From assembly GCF_011777505.1 (NCBI RefSeq), contig NZ_JAATJT010000001.1, forward strand, positions 1,054,001 to 1,118,000: a stretch of DNA of 64,000 bases, written 5' to 3'. Positions 9,938 to 18,790 of this stretch are shown piece after piece. This DNA is from Gaetbulibacter sp. S0825 (GTDB lineage Bacteria; Bacteroidota; Bacteroidia; Flavobacteriales; Flavobacteriaceae). The notes beneath the pieces were generated by a model. It was not told where the DNA came from. It saw nothing but the letters and a program-made list of their open reading frames with translations, and did no database searches. The position numbers and the translations under genes are program-made. The stretch's first letter is position 1. Every line of letters starts with the position of its first letter.

Positions 9938-11488
9938 ATGACTAAAGATCAAAAAGATAATCTATTTGTATTGGTGAAGTCACTGTCTAAATCTGAAAAA
10001 AGACAGTTTAAGCTTTATGTTGGTCGTTTAGGTGTCAATGAAGACTCAAAATTTTTGTTGCTGTTTAATATATTGGACAAAATGCTTGTGTATGATGAGC
10101 AAATAATTCTTAAAAAGGGCATTGTTAAAAAGCAACAGCTTTCTAACTTAAAGGCACACCTTTATAAGCAGATTTTAATTAGCTTAAGACTTAATCCATT
10201 GCATCAAAATATTAGGGTTCAAATTCGCGAACAATTAGATTTTGCGACTATTTTATATCATAAAGGATTGTATAAGCAAAGTTTAAAAATTCTTGATAAA
10301 GCCAAAACATTGGCTCTTAATTATGAAGAGAAAAATATTGCCTATGAAATTTTAGAGCTTGAAAAAATTATTGAATCTCAATATATTACTCGTAGTATAA
10401 GTAATCGTGCTGATGAACTGACAATTCAAGCTAAGCAGTTAAATGCTCAAAATATTCTAGCCAGTAAATTGTCAAATTTATCATTGCAACTTTATGGATT
10501 ATTCCTTAAAACAGGTTATGTAAAAAACGATGAAGAGTATAATCGAGTAACAAAATATTTTAATGCTAGATTACCAAAATACGATATTAAGGAGCTTGGT
10601 TTTAGAGAAAAATTATGGTTATATCAGTCGTATTTGTGGTATAGTTTTTTAGTGCAAGATTTTTTATCTTGTTATAAATATTCGAGAAAATGGGTGGATT
10701 TGTTCTATGAACACCCTGATATGATGAAGCTTAATCCAGTTTTTTTTCTAAGAGGGAATCAATACCTGTTAGAGGCATTGTTTTTTATCAGGCATCACGA
10801 TAAATTCAAATTAGCACTTAATAAATTAGAAACAATTACTCAAGAAAAATGGTTTCCAAGGAATGATAATGTAGAAAGCTTAACGTTTTTATATGTTTAT
10901 TCAAATAAGTTCAATTTACATTTTATGGAAGGTGCTTTCAAGGAAGGTTTGCCTTTAGTGGATGAAGTTTTGGTGGGTATTAAGGAGCACAAAAGTAGAA
11001 TAGATGAGCATCACATAATGGTGTTTTATTACAAAATTGCAAGTTTATATTTTGGTATTGGTGAGAATAAAAAATGCATAGAATTTTTAGATAAAATCAT
11101 TTCCAATAAATCACTTTCCATGCGAGAAGATTTATTATGCTTTTCAAGAGTTTTAAATCTTGTTGCACATTATGAAGCTGGATTGGACTATAATTTAGAT
11201 GCACTTATTAGAAGCACCTATAAATTCCTTATAAGAATGGAAGATTTGTACGAAGTGCAAAAAGAAATGATTAAATTCTTAAGAAATTTAGGAGATATTT
11301 ATCCAAATCAACTGCGAAGAGAGTTTATTAATCTTCATAAAAAATTAAAAACTTATGAAGACCATCCATATGAAAGTCGCGCATTTTTATATCTAGATGT
11401 TATTTCGTGGCTAGAAAGTAAAATAGAAAATAAATCGGTTGATGTGATAATTAGAGAAAAATTTCAATTAAAAAATCTAAAAAAATAA
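9938..11488 (+). CDS. Conserved-looking protein of unknown function, helical-repeat type
   Basis: A 516-residue protein I do not recognise by name. It begins MTKDQKDNLFVLVKSLSKSEK, has no signal peptide or membrane segment, and is rich in Leu, Lys and aromatic residues. The amphipathic helical pattern (for example ALNYEEKNIAYEILELEKIIE, FSRVLNLVAHYEAGLDYN) resembles TPR-like alpha solenoids of Bacteroidetes cytoplasmic proteins. It is divergent from leuA, with 149 bases between the starts, and lies upstream of the methionine regulon, but nothing ties it to either pathway. Base composition and codon use match the neighbours. A scaffold or protein-interaction role is only inference. Confidence 0.85.
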   Translation: MTKDQKDNLFVLVKSLSKSEKRQFKLYVGRLGVNEDSKFLLLFNILDKMLVYDEQIILKKGIVKKQQLSNLKAHLYKQILISLRLNPLHQNIRVQIREQLDFATILYHKGLYKQSLKILDKAKTLALNYEEKNIAYEILELEKIIESQYITRSISNRADELTIQAKQLNAQNILASKLSNLSLQLYGLFLKTGYVKNDEEYNRVTKYFNARLPKYDIKELGFREKLWLYQSYLWYSFLVQDFLSCYKYSRKWVDLFYEHPDMMKLNPVFFLRGNQYLLEALFFIRHHDKFKLALNKLETITQEKWFPRNDNVESLTFLYVYSNKFNLHFMEGAFKEGLPLVDEVLVGIKEHKSRIDEHHIMVFYYKIASLYFGIGENKKCIEFLDKIISNKSLSMREDLLCFSRVLNLVAHYEAGLDYNLDALIRSTYKFLIRMEDLYEVQKEMIKFLRNLGDIYPNQLRREFINLHKKLKTYEDHPYESRAFLYLDVISWLESKIENKSVDVIIREKFQLKNLKK

Positions 11489-11504
11489 AATAAGCCGAAA
11501 AATA

Positions 11505-11537
11505 TTTGGTTATTAAGTATTTCTTTCTGAATATTTG
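11505..11537 (+). promoter_or_regulatory. Promoter of the methionine regulon
   Basis: A -33 element TTTG (11505-11508) is followed after 21 bases by AATATTTG (11530-11537), a 7/8 match to the Bacteroidetes -7 consensus TAnnTTTG. Transcription would start about 11543, some 25 bases before the SAM riboswitch. The spacing equals that of the queA promoter in this window. Confidence 0.55.
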
Positions 11538-11567
11538 CGCTCACAAAGTTCAAAAACTTACTGAAAT

Positions 11568-11685
11568 GTTATCAAGAAAGGTGGAGGGATTAGACCCTGC
11601 GAAGCCTTAGCAACCCTTTAGCAATAAAGAAGGTGCTAAATTCTACCTGAAAAACGATTCATTTATCGTGATTCGGATAGATAAC
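11568..11685 (+). promoter_or_regulatory. SAM-I (S-box) riboswitch
   Basis: The sequence matches the S-box core: AAGAAAGGTGGAGGGATTAG, then CCCTGCGAAGCCTTAGCAACC. It continues with the P3 hairpin TTAGCA...TGCTAA, a P4 arm CGAT...ATCG, and closes with GATAAC. P1 is GTTATC (11568-11573) with GATAAC (11680-11685). SAM-I aptamers bind S-adenosylmethionine and shut off methionine genes, which fits metY 123 bases downstream and the met genes beyond. The expression platform is less clear; a hairpin at 11741-11766 is the best candidate terminator. Confidence 0.95.
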
Positions 11686-11740
11686 TCAAACGTAATTACT
11701 CATCTGTAATCTCGTAATTTTCTTATAACATTTTTCTATT

Positions 11741-11766
11741 AAGTATGCTTCTAACGAAGCTTATTT
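11741..11766 (+). terminator. Probable riboswitch-controlled terminator hairpin before metY
   Basis: GCTTC TAAC GAAGC forms a 5-bp stem, extended outward after one T-T mismatch by AAGTA/TTATTT pairs including a G-U. It is followed by a T-rich but interrupted tail (GACTTTTGGTTT). Lying between the SAM aptamer and the metY start, it is the likely off-state structure. The 5' P1 strand GTTAT could also pair with ATAAC at 11725-11729, suggesting competing folds. The rest of the 320-base gap 11489-11808 shows only three GTAAT repeats (11691-11720). Confidence 0.45.
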
Positions 11767-11808
11767 GACTTTTGGTTTAATTATTTATTAACTCAAAAAA
11801 CTAGAAAA

Positions 11809-13107
11809 ATGAGTACTCAAAAATTTGCAACCAAAGCGTTGCACGCAGGACATGACGTTAGTCAAAATGCTGGAACAAGAGCAGTTCCAATTTATCAATC
11901 AACAGCTTATGTTTTTAATGATTCTGATCACGCAGCAAATTTATTTGCTTTAGCAGAACCAGGAAACATTTACACACGTATTAACAACCCAACAAACGAC
12001 ATTTTAGAGCAACGTTTGGCAGCTTTAGAAGGTGGAATTGCAGCAGTTGTAACTGCTTCGGGAACATCTGCAATTGCTACATCGTTGCTAACGCTTTTAA
12101 AAGCAGGTGACCATATTGTAGCTTCAAACAGTTTGTATGGTGGAACATACAATTTGTTAAGTGTCACTTTGCCAAGACATGGTATTACAACCACATTTGT
12201 AGACCCTTCTAATCCTGAAAACTTTAATAAAGCAGCTCAGGAGAGTACTAGAGCATTTTTTATTGAGTCTCTTGGAAACCCAAAATTAGATGTACTTGAT
12301 ATTGAGGCTATTTCTAAAGAGGCAAAAGCATATAAAGTGCCATTAATTGTTGATAATACAGTAGCAACACCTTATTTATTAAATCCTATTGAGTTTGGTG
12401 CAAACATCGTTATACATTCGTTGACTAAGTATATTAATGGAAACGGAACAGCGCTTGGAGGTGTTATTATAGATGCTGGGACCTTCGATTGGAGCAATGG
12501 TAAGTTTCCTGAATTTACAGAGCCATCAGCTGGATATCATGGTTTAGTCTATAGCGAAGCTTTAGAGGCTGCTGCTTTTATTGCTAAGGTTAGAATTGAA
12601 GGACTTCGTGATTATGGAGGTGCATTAAGTCCTTTTAATGCCTTTCAAATTATTCAAGGATTAGAAACTCTAGAGTTGCGTATAAAAAAGCATAGTAGTA
12701 ATGCTTTAAATCTTGCCAAATGGTTACAGGAACAACCAGAAGTTAATTGGGTAAACTATCCTGGTTTAGAAACTAGTAAGTATAAAGATTTAACAAGAAA
12801 GTATTTGCCAAATGGACAAAGTGGTATTGTAACCTTTGGAGTTCATGGTGGTTATGAGGCAGCTAAAACAATTGCAGATAAGACTGAACTATTTTCTTTA
12901 TTAGCAAACATTGGTGATACTAAATCTTTAATAATTCACCCAGCAAGTACAACACACCAGCAGTTAAATGACGAAGCTCAAGAAGCTACAGGTGTTACTA
13001 AAGACCTCATTAGGCTGTCAGTTGGAATTGAAAACATTGAAGATTTAAAGGCCGACTTAAAAGAAGCTTTTAAACTTATAAAAGAACCATCCAAAATTTT
13101 AGTTTAG
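11809..13107 (+). CDS. metY: O-acetylhomoserine sulfhydrylase (O-acetylhomoserine aminocarboxypropyltransferase)
   Basis: PLP enzyme of the Cys/Met metabolism family making homocysteine directly from O-acetylhomoserine and sulfide. The 432-residue length and the opening KFATKALHAGHDVSQNAGTR with PIYQSTAYVFNDSDHAANLF are typical of MetY rather than the shorter cystathionine synthases. The PLP lysine is Lys207 in IHSLTKYINGNGTALGG, and the substrate-site tyrosine pattern YTRINNPTNDILE is present. It is the first gene under the SAM riboswitch. A strong terminator lies just downstream, so later genes depend on read-through or an internal promoter. Its substrate would come from the MetX domain encoded next. 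Confidence 0.95.
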   Translation: MSTQKFATKALHAGHDVSQNAGTRAVPIYQSTAYVFNDSDHAANLFALAEPGNIYTRINNPTNDILEQRLAALEGGIAAVVTASGTSAIATSLLTLLKAGDHIVASNSLYGGTYNLLSVTLPRHGITTTFVDPSNPENFNKAAQESTRAFFIESLGNPKLDVLDIEAISKEAKAYKVPLIVDNTVATPYLLNPIEFGANIVIHSLTKYINGNGTALGGVIIDAGTFDWSNGKFPEFTEPSAGYHGLVYSEALEAAAFIAKVRIEGLRDYGGALSPFNAFQIIQGLETLELRIKKHSSNALNLAKWLQEQPEVNWVNYPGLETSKYKDLTRKYLPNGQSGIVTFGVHGGYEAAKTIADKTELFSLLANIGDTKSLIIHPASTTHQQLNDEAQEATGVTKDLIRLSVGIENIEDLKADLKEAFKLIKEPSKILV

Positions 13108-13114
13108 TTCTCTT

Positions 13115-13156
13115 GAACAGGTATGCTTATTTATTGAGTGTGCCTGTTCTTTTTTT
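13115..13156 (+). terminator. Intrinsic terminator between metY and metX-thrA
   Basis: GAACAGG (13115-13121) pairs perfectly with CCTGTTC (13143-13149) and is followed by an uninterrupted run of seven T (13150-13156). The loop is 21 bases. It should reduce transcription of the downstream met genes relative to metY. Confidence 0.8.
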
Positions 13157-13173
13157 AACATTAATCTAGACCA

Positions 13174-16100
13174 ATGAGTGCATTAAAAATTTTGGAAATA
13201 ACAAACTATATTACAAGTACAAGTTATAAAAGTGATATAAAACTTTCTTACGAGGTATTTGGGAAACCACTAGGGAGTGCGCCTGTAGTATTAGTAAATC
13301 ATGCTTTAACAGGTAATAGTAATGTTGCAGGTAAAAATGGTTGGTGGAAAGATTTAATTGGTGAAGAAAAAGCTATAGATACAAATACGTACTCTGTTTT
13401 ATCTTTCAACATACCAGGAAATGGTTACGACGGTTTTGTTATAGATAGTTATAAAGACTTTGTAGCTAGAGATATTGCAGATATTTTTTTAAAAGGGTTA
13501 AAGCTTTTAAAAGTAGATAAGCTTTTTGCAATTATAGGAGGTTCATTAGGAGGTGGAATTGCTTGGGAAATAGCAGTTCTTAATCCAAAAATAACTGAAC
13601 ATTTAATTCCAGTTGCAACCGATTGGAAATCTACAGATTGGCTAATTGCAAACTGTCAGATTCAAGAACAATTTTTATTAAACTCAACTAATCCGGTTCA
13701 TGATGCTAGGATGCACGCTATGTTATGCTACAGGACGCCAGAATCATTTAAAGAACGATTCCAACGTTCTAAAAATGAAACATTGGAAATTTTTAATGTA
13801 GAAAGTTGGTTGCTACATCATGGAAATAAATTGCAAGAGCGATTCCAACTCTCTGCTTACAAATTGATGAATCAATTGTTAAAAACCATAGATGTTACAA
13901 AAGGTAGAGAAGATAATTTTAAAGTATTGGACACTATCAAAGCTAAAATTCACATTATAGGTGTTGATTCTGATATGTTTTTTACTGCTGAAGAGAATAG
14001 AGACACACATAAACAGTTGGCTTTAACGCATCCTAATGTCACTTACAACGAAATTAATTCGGTACACGGACATGATGCCTTTTTAATTGAGTATAAACAG
14101 TTAGAAAAAATAATTAAAGGAATCTTTAAACCAGATTCAAAAGAAAAACGAATGAAAGTATTAAAGTTTGGAGGAAAATCTTTGGCAAATGGAAAAGGTT
14201 TAGAAAAGGTTGTATCCATAATTGAAAATAAAGTAAAACAAGGGGAGCATATAGCAGTAGTTGTATCTGCAAGAGGAAACGCAACCAATGAGCTTGAGGC
14301 AATTCTAAATAAGGCTGTTAAAAATCAAACCTATAAAGAACAGTTAGAAGCTTTTAAAGAATACCAATCTAGCATCGCCACTAACATAAACTTTTCGAAA
14401 GAATTTTCAATTTTAGATAAATTGTTAGAAGGTGTTACATTATTAAAAGATTATAGTAACAAAACAAGAGATGAGCTTTTAGCACAAGGAGAACTTTTAT
14501 CAATTAAATTATTGGAAACCTTATTAAAAGAGCGAGGTATTAACGCCAAGGCCACTGATGCAAGAACACTTATTAAAACCGATGAAAATTTTGGTGAAGC
14601 TCAGCCACTAATGAAACTGTCGAAAGAAAATGTTTTAAAACATTTTGAAAAATATAATGGAAACACCGTAAACATTGTTACTGGCTTTATAGCTTCTAAT
14701 ATAAAAAACGAAACAACTACCTTGGGTAGAAACGGTAGTAACTATACAGCATCATTATTAGCAAACTATTTAGATGCAGAAGAGTTACAAAACTATACGC
14801 ATGTAAATGGCATTTATACAGCAAACCCAGATTTAGTTTCTGATGCAAAGAAAATAGACGAGTTAACATTTAGTGAAGCAAACGAATTAGCCAATTTTGG
14901 GGCAACGATTTTGCATGCTAAAACTATAATTCCTTTAATAGAAAAGAATATTTCTCTTAGAATTTTAAACACGTTTAACCCAGATGATAAAGGGACATTA
15001 ATTACTTCCAGAACAAATTCTAAAGGGATTAAATCACTTTCTATTATCGATAATGTAGCTTTAATAAACTTAGAAGGTCGTGGTTTATTAGGGAAAGCTG
15101 GAGTTGATGCTAGAATTTTTAGAGCCTTGAGTTATCATAATATTAGTGTCAGTATCATTTCTCAAGGTTCTTCCGAAAGAGGTATAGGCTTGGTAATAGA
15201 TGCTAACAAAGCTTCAGAAGCAGTTATTGCTTTAGAAAGAGAGTTCGAAAACGACTTCTATTCAAAAGATGTAAATAAGATTGAAATTATAGACAATGTT
15301 TCTGTGATATCAATAATTGGTCAGGACTTAAGTACATTTCATAAACCATTTAATGCATTAATAAAAAACCAAGTTGTACCATTACTATTTAACAACACGG
15401 TTACTGGTAAGAATGTAAGTTTAGTAGTTAAGAATAACAAATTACATAAAGCTTTAAATGTTATTCATGGTGAAATCTTTGGTATTTCTAAAAAAATAAA
15501 TCTAGCCATTTTTGGTCATGGATTGGTAGGTGGTACATTAATTAATCAAATAATATCTTCAGCAAATGACATAGAAAAACGTAAAGGTGTTAAACTTAAT
15601 ATTTTTGCAATAGCTAACTCCAAAAGTGTGTTGCTCAATTCTAGAGGTGTAAATAGTAACTGGAAGCAAAACTTAGAATCACAAGAAAAAAATTACACAA
15701 TAGAAGATATAATTGCTTACGCTAATGAAAATCATTTAGAAAATTTAATAGCTGTCGACAATACATCTTGTATAGAATTCGTACAACAATACACTAAGTT
15801 AGTAGATCATGGATTCGACTTAGTGTCTTCCAATAAAATAGCAAATACTATTGAGTTAGGGTTTTATCATAAACTTAGAGAACACTTAGTAAAACATCAA
15901 AAACGTTATTTATACGAAACCAATGTTGGCGCAGGTTTACCACTTATCGATACCATTAAGCTATTACACTTGTCAGGTGAAAATATTACTCGAATAAGGG
16001 GTGTGTTTTCAGGGTCATTAAGTTATTTGTTTAACAATTTTTCTAATGAAGAAAGGCTATTTTCCGAAGTGCTTAAAGAGGCAGTAAACAAAGGCTTTAC

Positions 16101-16572
16101 CGAACCAGATCCAAGAGAAGATTTATGTGGAAACGATGTGGCCAGAAAACTATTGATTTTAGCTCGCGAATTAGACTTGCATAACGAAATTGAAGACGTG
16201 AAAATTCAAAACCTTATTCCGGAATCATTACGTACTGTTGATGCTTCAGAGTTTTTAAATTCTTTTGGAAAAATGGATAAAGAATATCAGATTTTAAAGG
16301 ACAACCAGTCACCCAATCACGTTCTACGGTATATTGGCGATTTGCATGGTAATCTAGCAGATGAAAATGGAGCTAAGTTAGATGTTAAATTAGTGTCTGT
16401 TCCTCAAAGTTCACCATTAGGAGCTCTAAAGGGTTCAGATTCAATATTCGAAATATATACAGAATCTTATGGAGAACAACCATTAGTAATTCAGGGAGCA
16501 GGAGCAGGAGCTCAAGTAACAGCTCGAGGTGTATTTGGAGATATTTTAAGATTAGTAGATAACAATAACTAA
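13174..16572 (+). CDS. Trifunctional fusion: homoserine O-acetyltransferase - aspartokinase - homoserine dehydrogenase
   Basis: One 1132-residue open frame covers three steps from aspartate to O-acetylhomoserine. Residues 1-326 are a MetX-type alpha/beta hydrolase (NHALTGNSNVAGKNGWW; nucleophile Ser124 in IGGSLGGG; Asp267 in DSDMFF; His300 in HGHDAFL). Residues 327 to about 620 are an aspartokinase (KFGGKS 331-336, LGRNGS 517-522), followed by ACT regulatory repeats. Residues about 775-1132 are homoserine dehydrogenase (FGHGLVGG from 780, TNVGAGLP, GFTEPDPREDL, catalytic Asp988 and Lys992). The junction is an 8-residue linker followed by an in-frame Met327, so separate internal initiation is conceivable. 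Two kinase positions are unusual: Lys335 for Thr in KFGGTS and His543 for Asp in TDV. It is equivalent to metX plus thrA/metL. Confidence 0.93.
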   Translation: MSALKILEITNYITSTSYKSDIKLSYEVFGKPLGSAPVVLVNHALTGNSNVAGKNGWWKDLIGEEKAIDTNTYSVLSFNIPGNGYDGFVIDSYKDFVARDIADIFLKGLKLLKVDKLFAIIGGSLGGGIAWEIAVLNPKITEHLIPVATDWKSTDWLIANCQIQEQFLLNSTNPVHDARMHAMLCYRTPESFKERFQRSKNETLEIFNVESWLLHHGNKLQERFQLSAYKLMNQLLKTIDVTKGREDNFKVLDTIKAKIHIIGVDSDMFFTAEENRDTHKQLALTHPNVTYNEINSVHGHDAFLIEYKQLEKIIKGIFKPDSKEKRMKVLKFGGKSLANGKGLEKVVSIIENKVKQGEHIAVVVSARGNATNELEAILNKAVKNQTYKEQLEAFKEYQSSIATNINFSKEFSILDKLLEGVTLLKDYSNKTRDELLAQGELLSIKLLETLLKERGINAKATDARTLIKTDENFGEAQPLMKLSKENVLKHFEKYNGNTVNIVTGFIASNIKNETTTLGRNGSNYTASLLANYLDAEELQNYTHVNGIYTANPDLVSDAKKIDELTFSEANELANFGATILHAKTIIPLIEKNISLRILNTFNPDDKGTLITSRTNSKGIKSLSIIDNVALINLEGRGLLGKAGVDARIFRALSYHNISVSIISQGSSERGIGLVIDANKASEAVIALEREFENDFYSKDVNKIEIIDNVSVISIIGQDLSTFHKPFNALIKNQVVPLLFNNTVTGKNVSLVVKNNKLHKALNVIHGEIFGISKKINLAIFGHGLVGGTLINQIISSANDIEKRKGVKLNIFAIANSKSVLLNSRGVNSNWKQNLESQEKNYTIEDIIAYANENHLENLIAVDNTSCIEFVQQYTKLVDHGFDLVSSNKIANTIELGFYHKLREHLVKHQKRYLYETNVGAGLPLIDTIKLLHLSGENITRIRGVFSGSLSYLFNNFSNEERLFSEVLKEAVNKGFTEPDPREDLCGNDVARKLLILARELDLHNEIEDVKIQNLIPESLRTVDASEFLNSFGKMDKEYQILKDNQSPNHVLRYIGDLHGNLADENGAKLDVKLVSVPQSSPLGALKGSDSIFEIYTESYGEQPLVIQGAGAGAQVTARGVFGDILRLVDNNN

Positions 16573-16582
16573 ATGAGTTAAC

Positions 16583-16607
16583 GTCATTCTGAACTTGTTT
16601 TAGAATC
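16583..16607 (+). repeat. Short hairpin repeat between the fusion gene and metZ (flavobacterial REP-like element)
   Basis: The repeat covers GTCATTCTGAACTTG followed by TTTTAGAATC. Arms ATTCTGAA (16586-16593) and TTTTAGAAT (to 16606) form an 8-bp stem with one G-U pair; I recall the usual form having TTTCAGAAT, which would make that pair G-C. From memory this motif is interspersed in many flavobacterial genomes. It differs from the repeat before ilvC. It sits in a 50-base intergenic gap inside the met operon. Confidence 0.55.
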
Positions 16608-16622
16608 ACATAAAATTATAAA

Positions 16623-17792
16623 ATGGACAATCATAAACTAGAAACAGAAGCAATAAGAACGCAATTAGAGCGTACGCAATTTTTAGAACACACAAGTCCA
16701 TTATACTTAACCTCCAGCTTTGTGTTTGTAGATGCCGAAGATATGCGATCGTCTTTTGCAGAAGAAAAGCAACGTAACATTTACAGTAGGTTTTCTAATC
16801 CTAATAATTCTGAGTTTGTAGAGAAAGTTTGTAAAATGGAGGGAGCCGAAGATGGATATGCTTTTGCTACAGGAATGTCAGCTGTGTACTCAACATTGGC
16901 AGCACTTTTGGAAAGTGGAGATCACATCGTATCTGCCCAATCTGTATTTGGTTCTACACATACATTGTTCACCAAATATTTTCCAAAATGGAATATTACT
17001 ACAAGCTATTTTAAAGTTGATGAGCTTGATACATTGGAAAGTCTTATAACTCCAAATACTAAAATACTATATGCTGAATCACCAACCAACCCAGCAGTAG
17101 ATATTTTAGATTTGGAGCTTTTAGGAAACATTGCTAAAAAGCACAACTTAGTTTTAGTAATTGATAATTGTTTTGCAACTCCTTATTTACAGCAACCTAT
17201 TAAATTTGGAACAGATGTAGTGATACATTCAGCTACTAAGTTAATGGATGGTCAAGGACGAGTATTAGGAGGAGTAGCAGTTGGGAAAGCTAGTTTAATT
17301 AGAGAAATTTATTTATTTTCTCGAAATACAGGACCAGCATTATCACCATTTAATGCATGGACATTGTCTAAAAGTTTAGAAACCTTAGCTGTACGTGTAG
17401 ATAGACATTGTGAAAACGCTTTAAAAGTTGCCGAATTTCTTGAAAATCACGATAAAGTGAATTGGGTTAAATATCCATTTCTAAAATCGCACCCACAGTA
17501 CGAAGTAGCAAAAAGGCAAATGAGTCAAGGAGGCAGTATTGTGGCGTTTGAAATAAAAGGAGGTATTGAATCTGGGCGTAACTTTTTAAATACGATTAAG
17601 ATGTGTTCACTATCTGCAAACTTAGGAGATACACGTACTATTGTGACGCATCCAGCTTCTACAACGCATAGTAAGCTGAGTGAAACAGACAGACTTGAAG
17701 TAAGTATTACTGACGGATTGGTTCGCATATCTGTTGGGTTAGAGAATGTAGAAGATATTATTAAAGATCTAAATCAGGCATTAAAAAAATGA
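16623..17792 (+). CDS. metZ: O-succinyl/O-acetylhomoserine sulfhydrylase (MetZ type)
   Basis: PLP enzyme of the trans-sulfuration family (389 residues). The PLP lysine is Lys206 in HSATKLMDGQGRVLGG; the MDGQGR segment is characteristic of MetZ sulfhydrylases. The N-terminal NIYSRFSNPNNSEFVEKV and the central VIDNCFATPYLQQP are standard family motifs. It could supply homocysteine alongside MetY; cystathionine gamma-synthase activity cannot be excluded by eye. Its TGA stop overlaps the ATG of the next gene by four bases. Since the upstream MetX domain is acetyl-type by context, the true substrate may be O-acetylhomoserine. Confidence 0.88.
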   Translation: MDNHKLETEAIRTQLERTQFLEHTSPLYLTSSFVFVDAEDMRSSFAEEKQRNIYSRFSNPNNSEFVEKVCKMEGAEDGYAFATGMSAVYSTLAALLESGDHIVSAQSVFGSTHTLFTKYFPKWNITTSYFKVDELDTLESLITPNTKILYAESPTNPAVDILDLELLGNIAKKHNLVLVIDNCFATPYLQQPIKFGTDVVIHSATKLMDGQGRVLGGVAVGKASLIREIYLFSRNTGPALSPFNAWTLSKSLETLAVRVDRHCENALKVAEFLENHDKVNWVKYPFLKSHPQYEVAKRQMSQGGSIVAFEIKGGIESGRNFLNTIKMCSLSANLGDTRTIVTHPASTTHSKLSETDRLEVSITDGLVRISVGLENVEDIIKDLNQALKK

Positions 17793-18790
17793 GTGATATA
17801 AAAAAAGAAATCCAAAAACGAATTTTAGTCCTCGATGGAGCCATGGGAACCATGCTTCAGGAGTATAATTTTACAGAACAAGATTTTCGTGGCGAACGTT
17901 TCAAAGACTATCCTTCGTCATTAAAAGGAAATAACGACTTGTTGTCCATTACGCAACCACAGGCGATTGCAGATGTTCATAGAAAGTATTTTGAAGCAGG
18001 AGCAGATATTGTTGAAACCAACACCTTCTCTGGAACTACCATCGCAATGGCAGATTACAACATGGAAGATTTGGTGTATGAACTCAATTTTGAATCTGCT
18101 AAAATAGCAAAGCAAGTAGCTGAGGAATTTACGAAGGCAAATCCAGACAAACCAAGATTTGTGGCTGGAAGTATTGGGCCAACAAACAAAACAGCGAGCT
18201 TATCTCCAGATGTTAATAAGCCAGAATATCGTGCCATAACATTTGATGAGTTACGAATTTCTTACAAGCAACAAGTCGAAGCCTTAATAGATGGAGGGGT
18301 AGATGTGGTGTTGGTGGAGACTATTTTTGATACACTTAACGCCAAAGCTGCATTATTTGCGATTGAAGAGGTTAAGGAAGAACGACAAATTGATATACCA
18401 ATAATGGTTTCTGGAACGATTACAGATGCTTCTGGAAGAACATTATCTGGGCAAACGGTTGAAGCATTTTTAACTTCAATATCTCATATTCCACTGTTAA
18501 GTGTTGGTTTTAATTGTGCATTAGGAGCCGAACAGTTGAAGCCATATTTACAGCGTTTATCTAACAAAACAGAATTTTTTACATCAGCACATCCAAATGC
18601 TGGATTACCAAATGCTTTTGGTGAATATGACCAAACTCCAAAGCAAATGCAGCAATTTATTGAAGACTATCTACAAGATGGACTAATAAATATTATAGGA
18701 GGTTGTTGTGGAACGAGTCCAGCACACATAAAAGCTATTGCCGAAGTAGCAAAAATTTACAAACCTCGAAAAATTGTATTAAATGTATGA
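17789..18790 (+). CDS. metH: Methionine synthase, homocysteine-binding part (split MetH, N-terminal)
   Basis: 333-residue homocysteine S-methyltransferase domain corresponding to the first module of cobalamin-dependent methionine synthase. It starts [31 protein letters not shown], as MetH does. The zinc-binding cysteines are seen in [15 protein letters not shown] and [14 protein letters not shown]. It ends right after this module, and the remaining MetH modules are encoded by the next gene, overlapping by four bases (ATGA). The two proteins should act as a complex; the overlap favours coupled translation and balanced amounts. Confidence 0.93.
   Translation: MSDIKKEIQKRILVLDGAMGTMLQEYNFTEQDFRGERFKDYPSSLKGNNDLLSITQPQAIADVHRKYFEAGADIVETNTFSGTTIAMADYNMEDLVYELNFESAKIAKQVAEEFTKANPDKPRFVAGSIGPTNKTASLSPDVNKPEYRAITFDELRISYKQQVEALIDGGVDVVLVETIFDTLNAKAALFAIEEVKEERQIDIPIMVSGTITDASGRTLSGQTVEAFLTSISHIPLLSVGFNCALGAEQLKPYLQRLSNKTEFFTSAHPNAGLPNAFGEYDQTPKQMQQFIEDYLQDGLINIIGGCCGTSPAHIKAIAEVAKIYKPRKIVLNV

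Noticed and set aside
11691-11720. Three GTAAT direct repeats after the riboswitch as a protein-binding array
   Set aside because: The units are five bases and AT-rich; similar repeats are expected by chance in this composition.
16385-16609. Minus-strand ORF at the end of the metX fusion gene
   Set aside because: Its start ILKQVQNDV is the typical translation of the hairpin repeat and the rest is antisense to the HSD domain.
18703-18786. Earlier TTG start for the second metH gene
   Set aside because: It would overlap the first metH gene by 88 bases out of frame; ATG 18787 gives a 4-base overlap and a family-like start.
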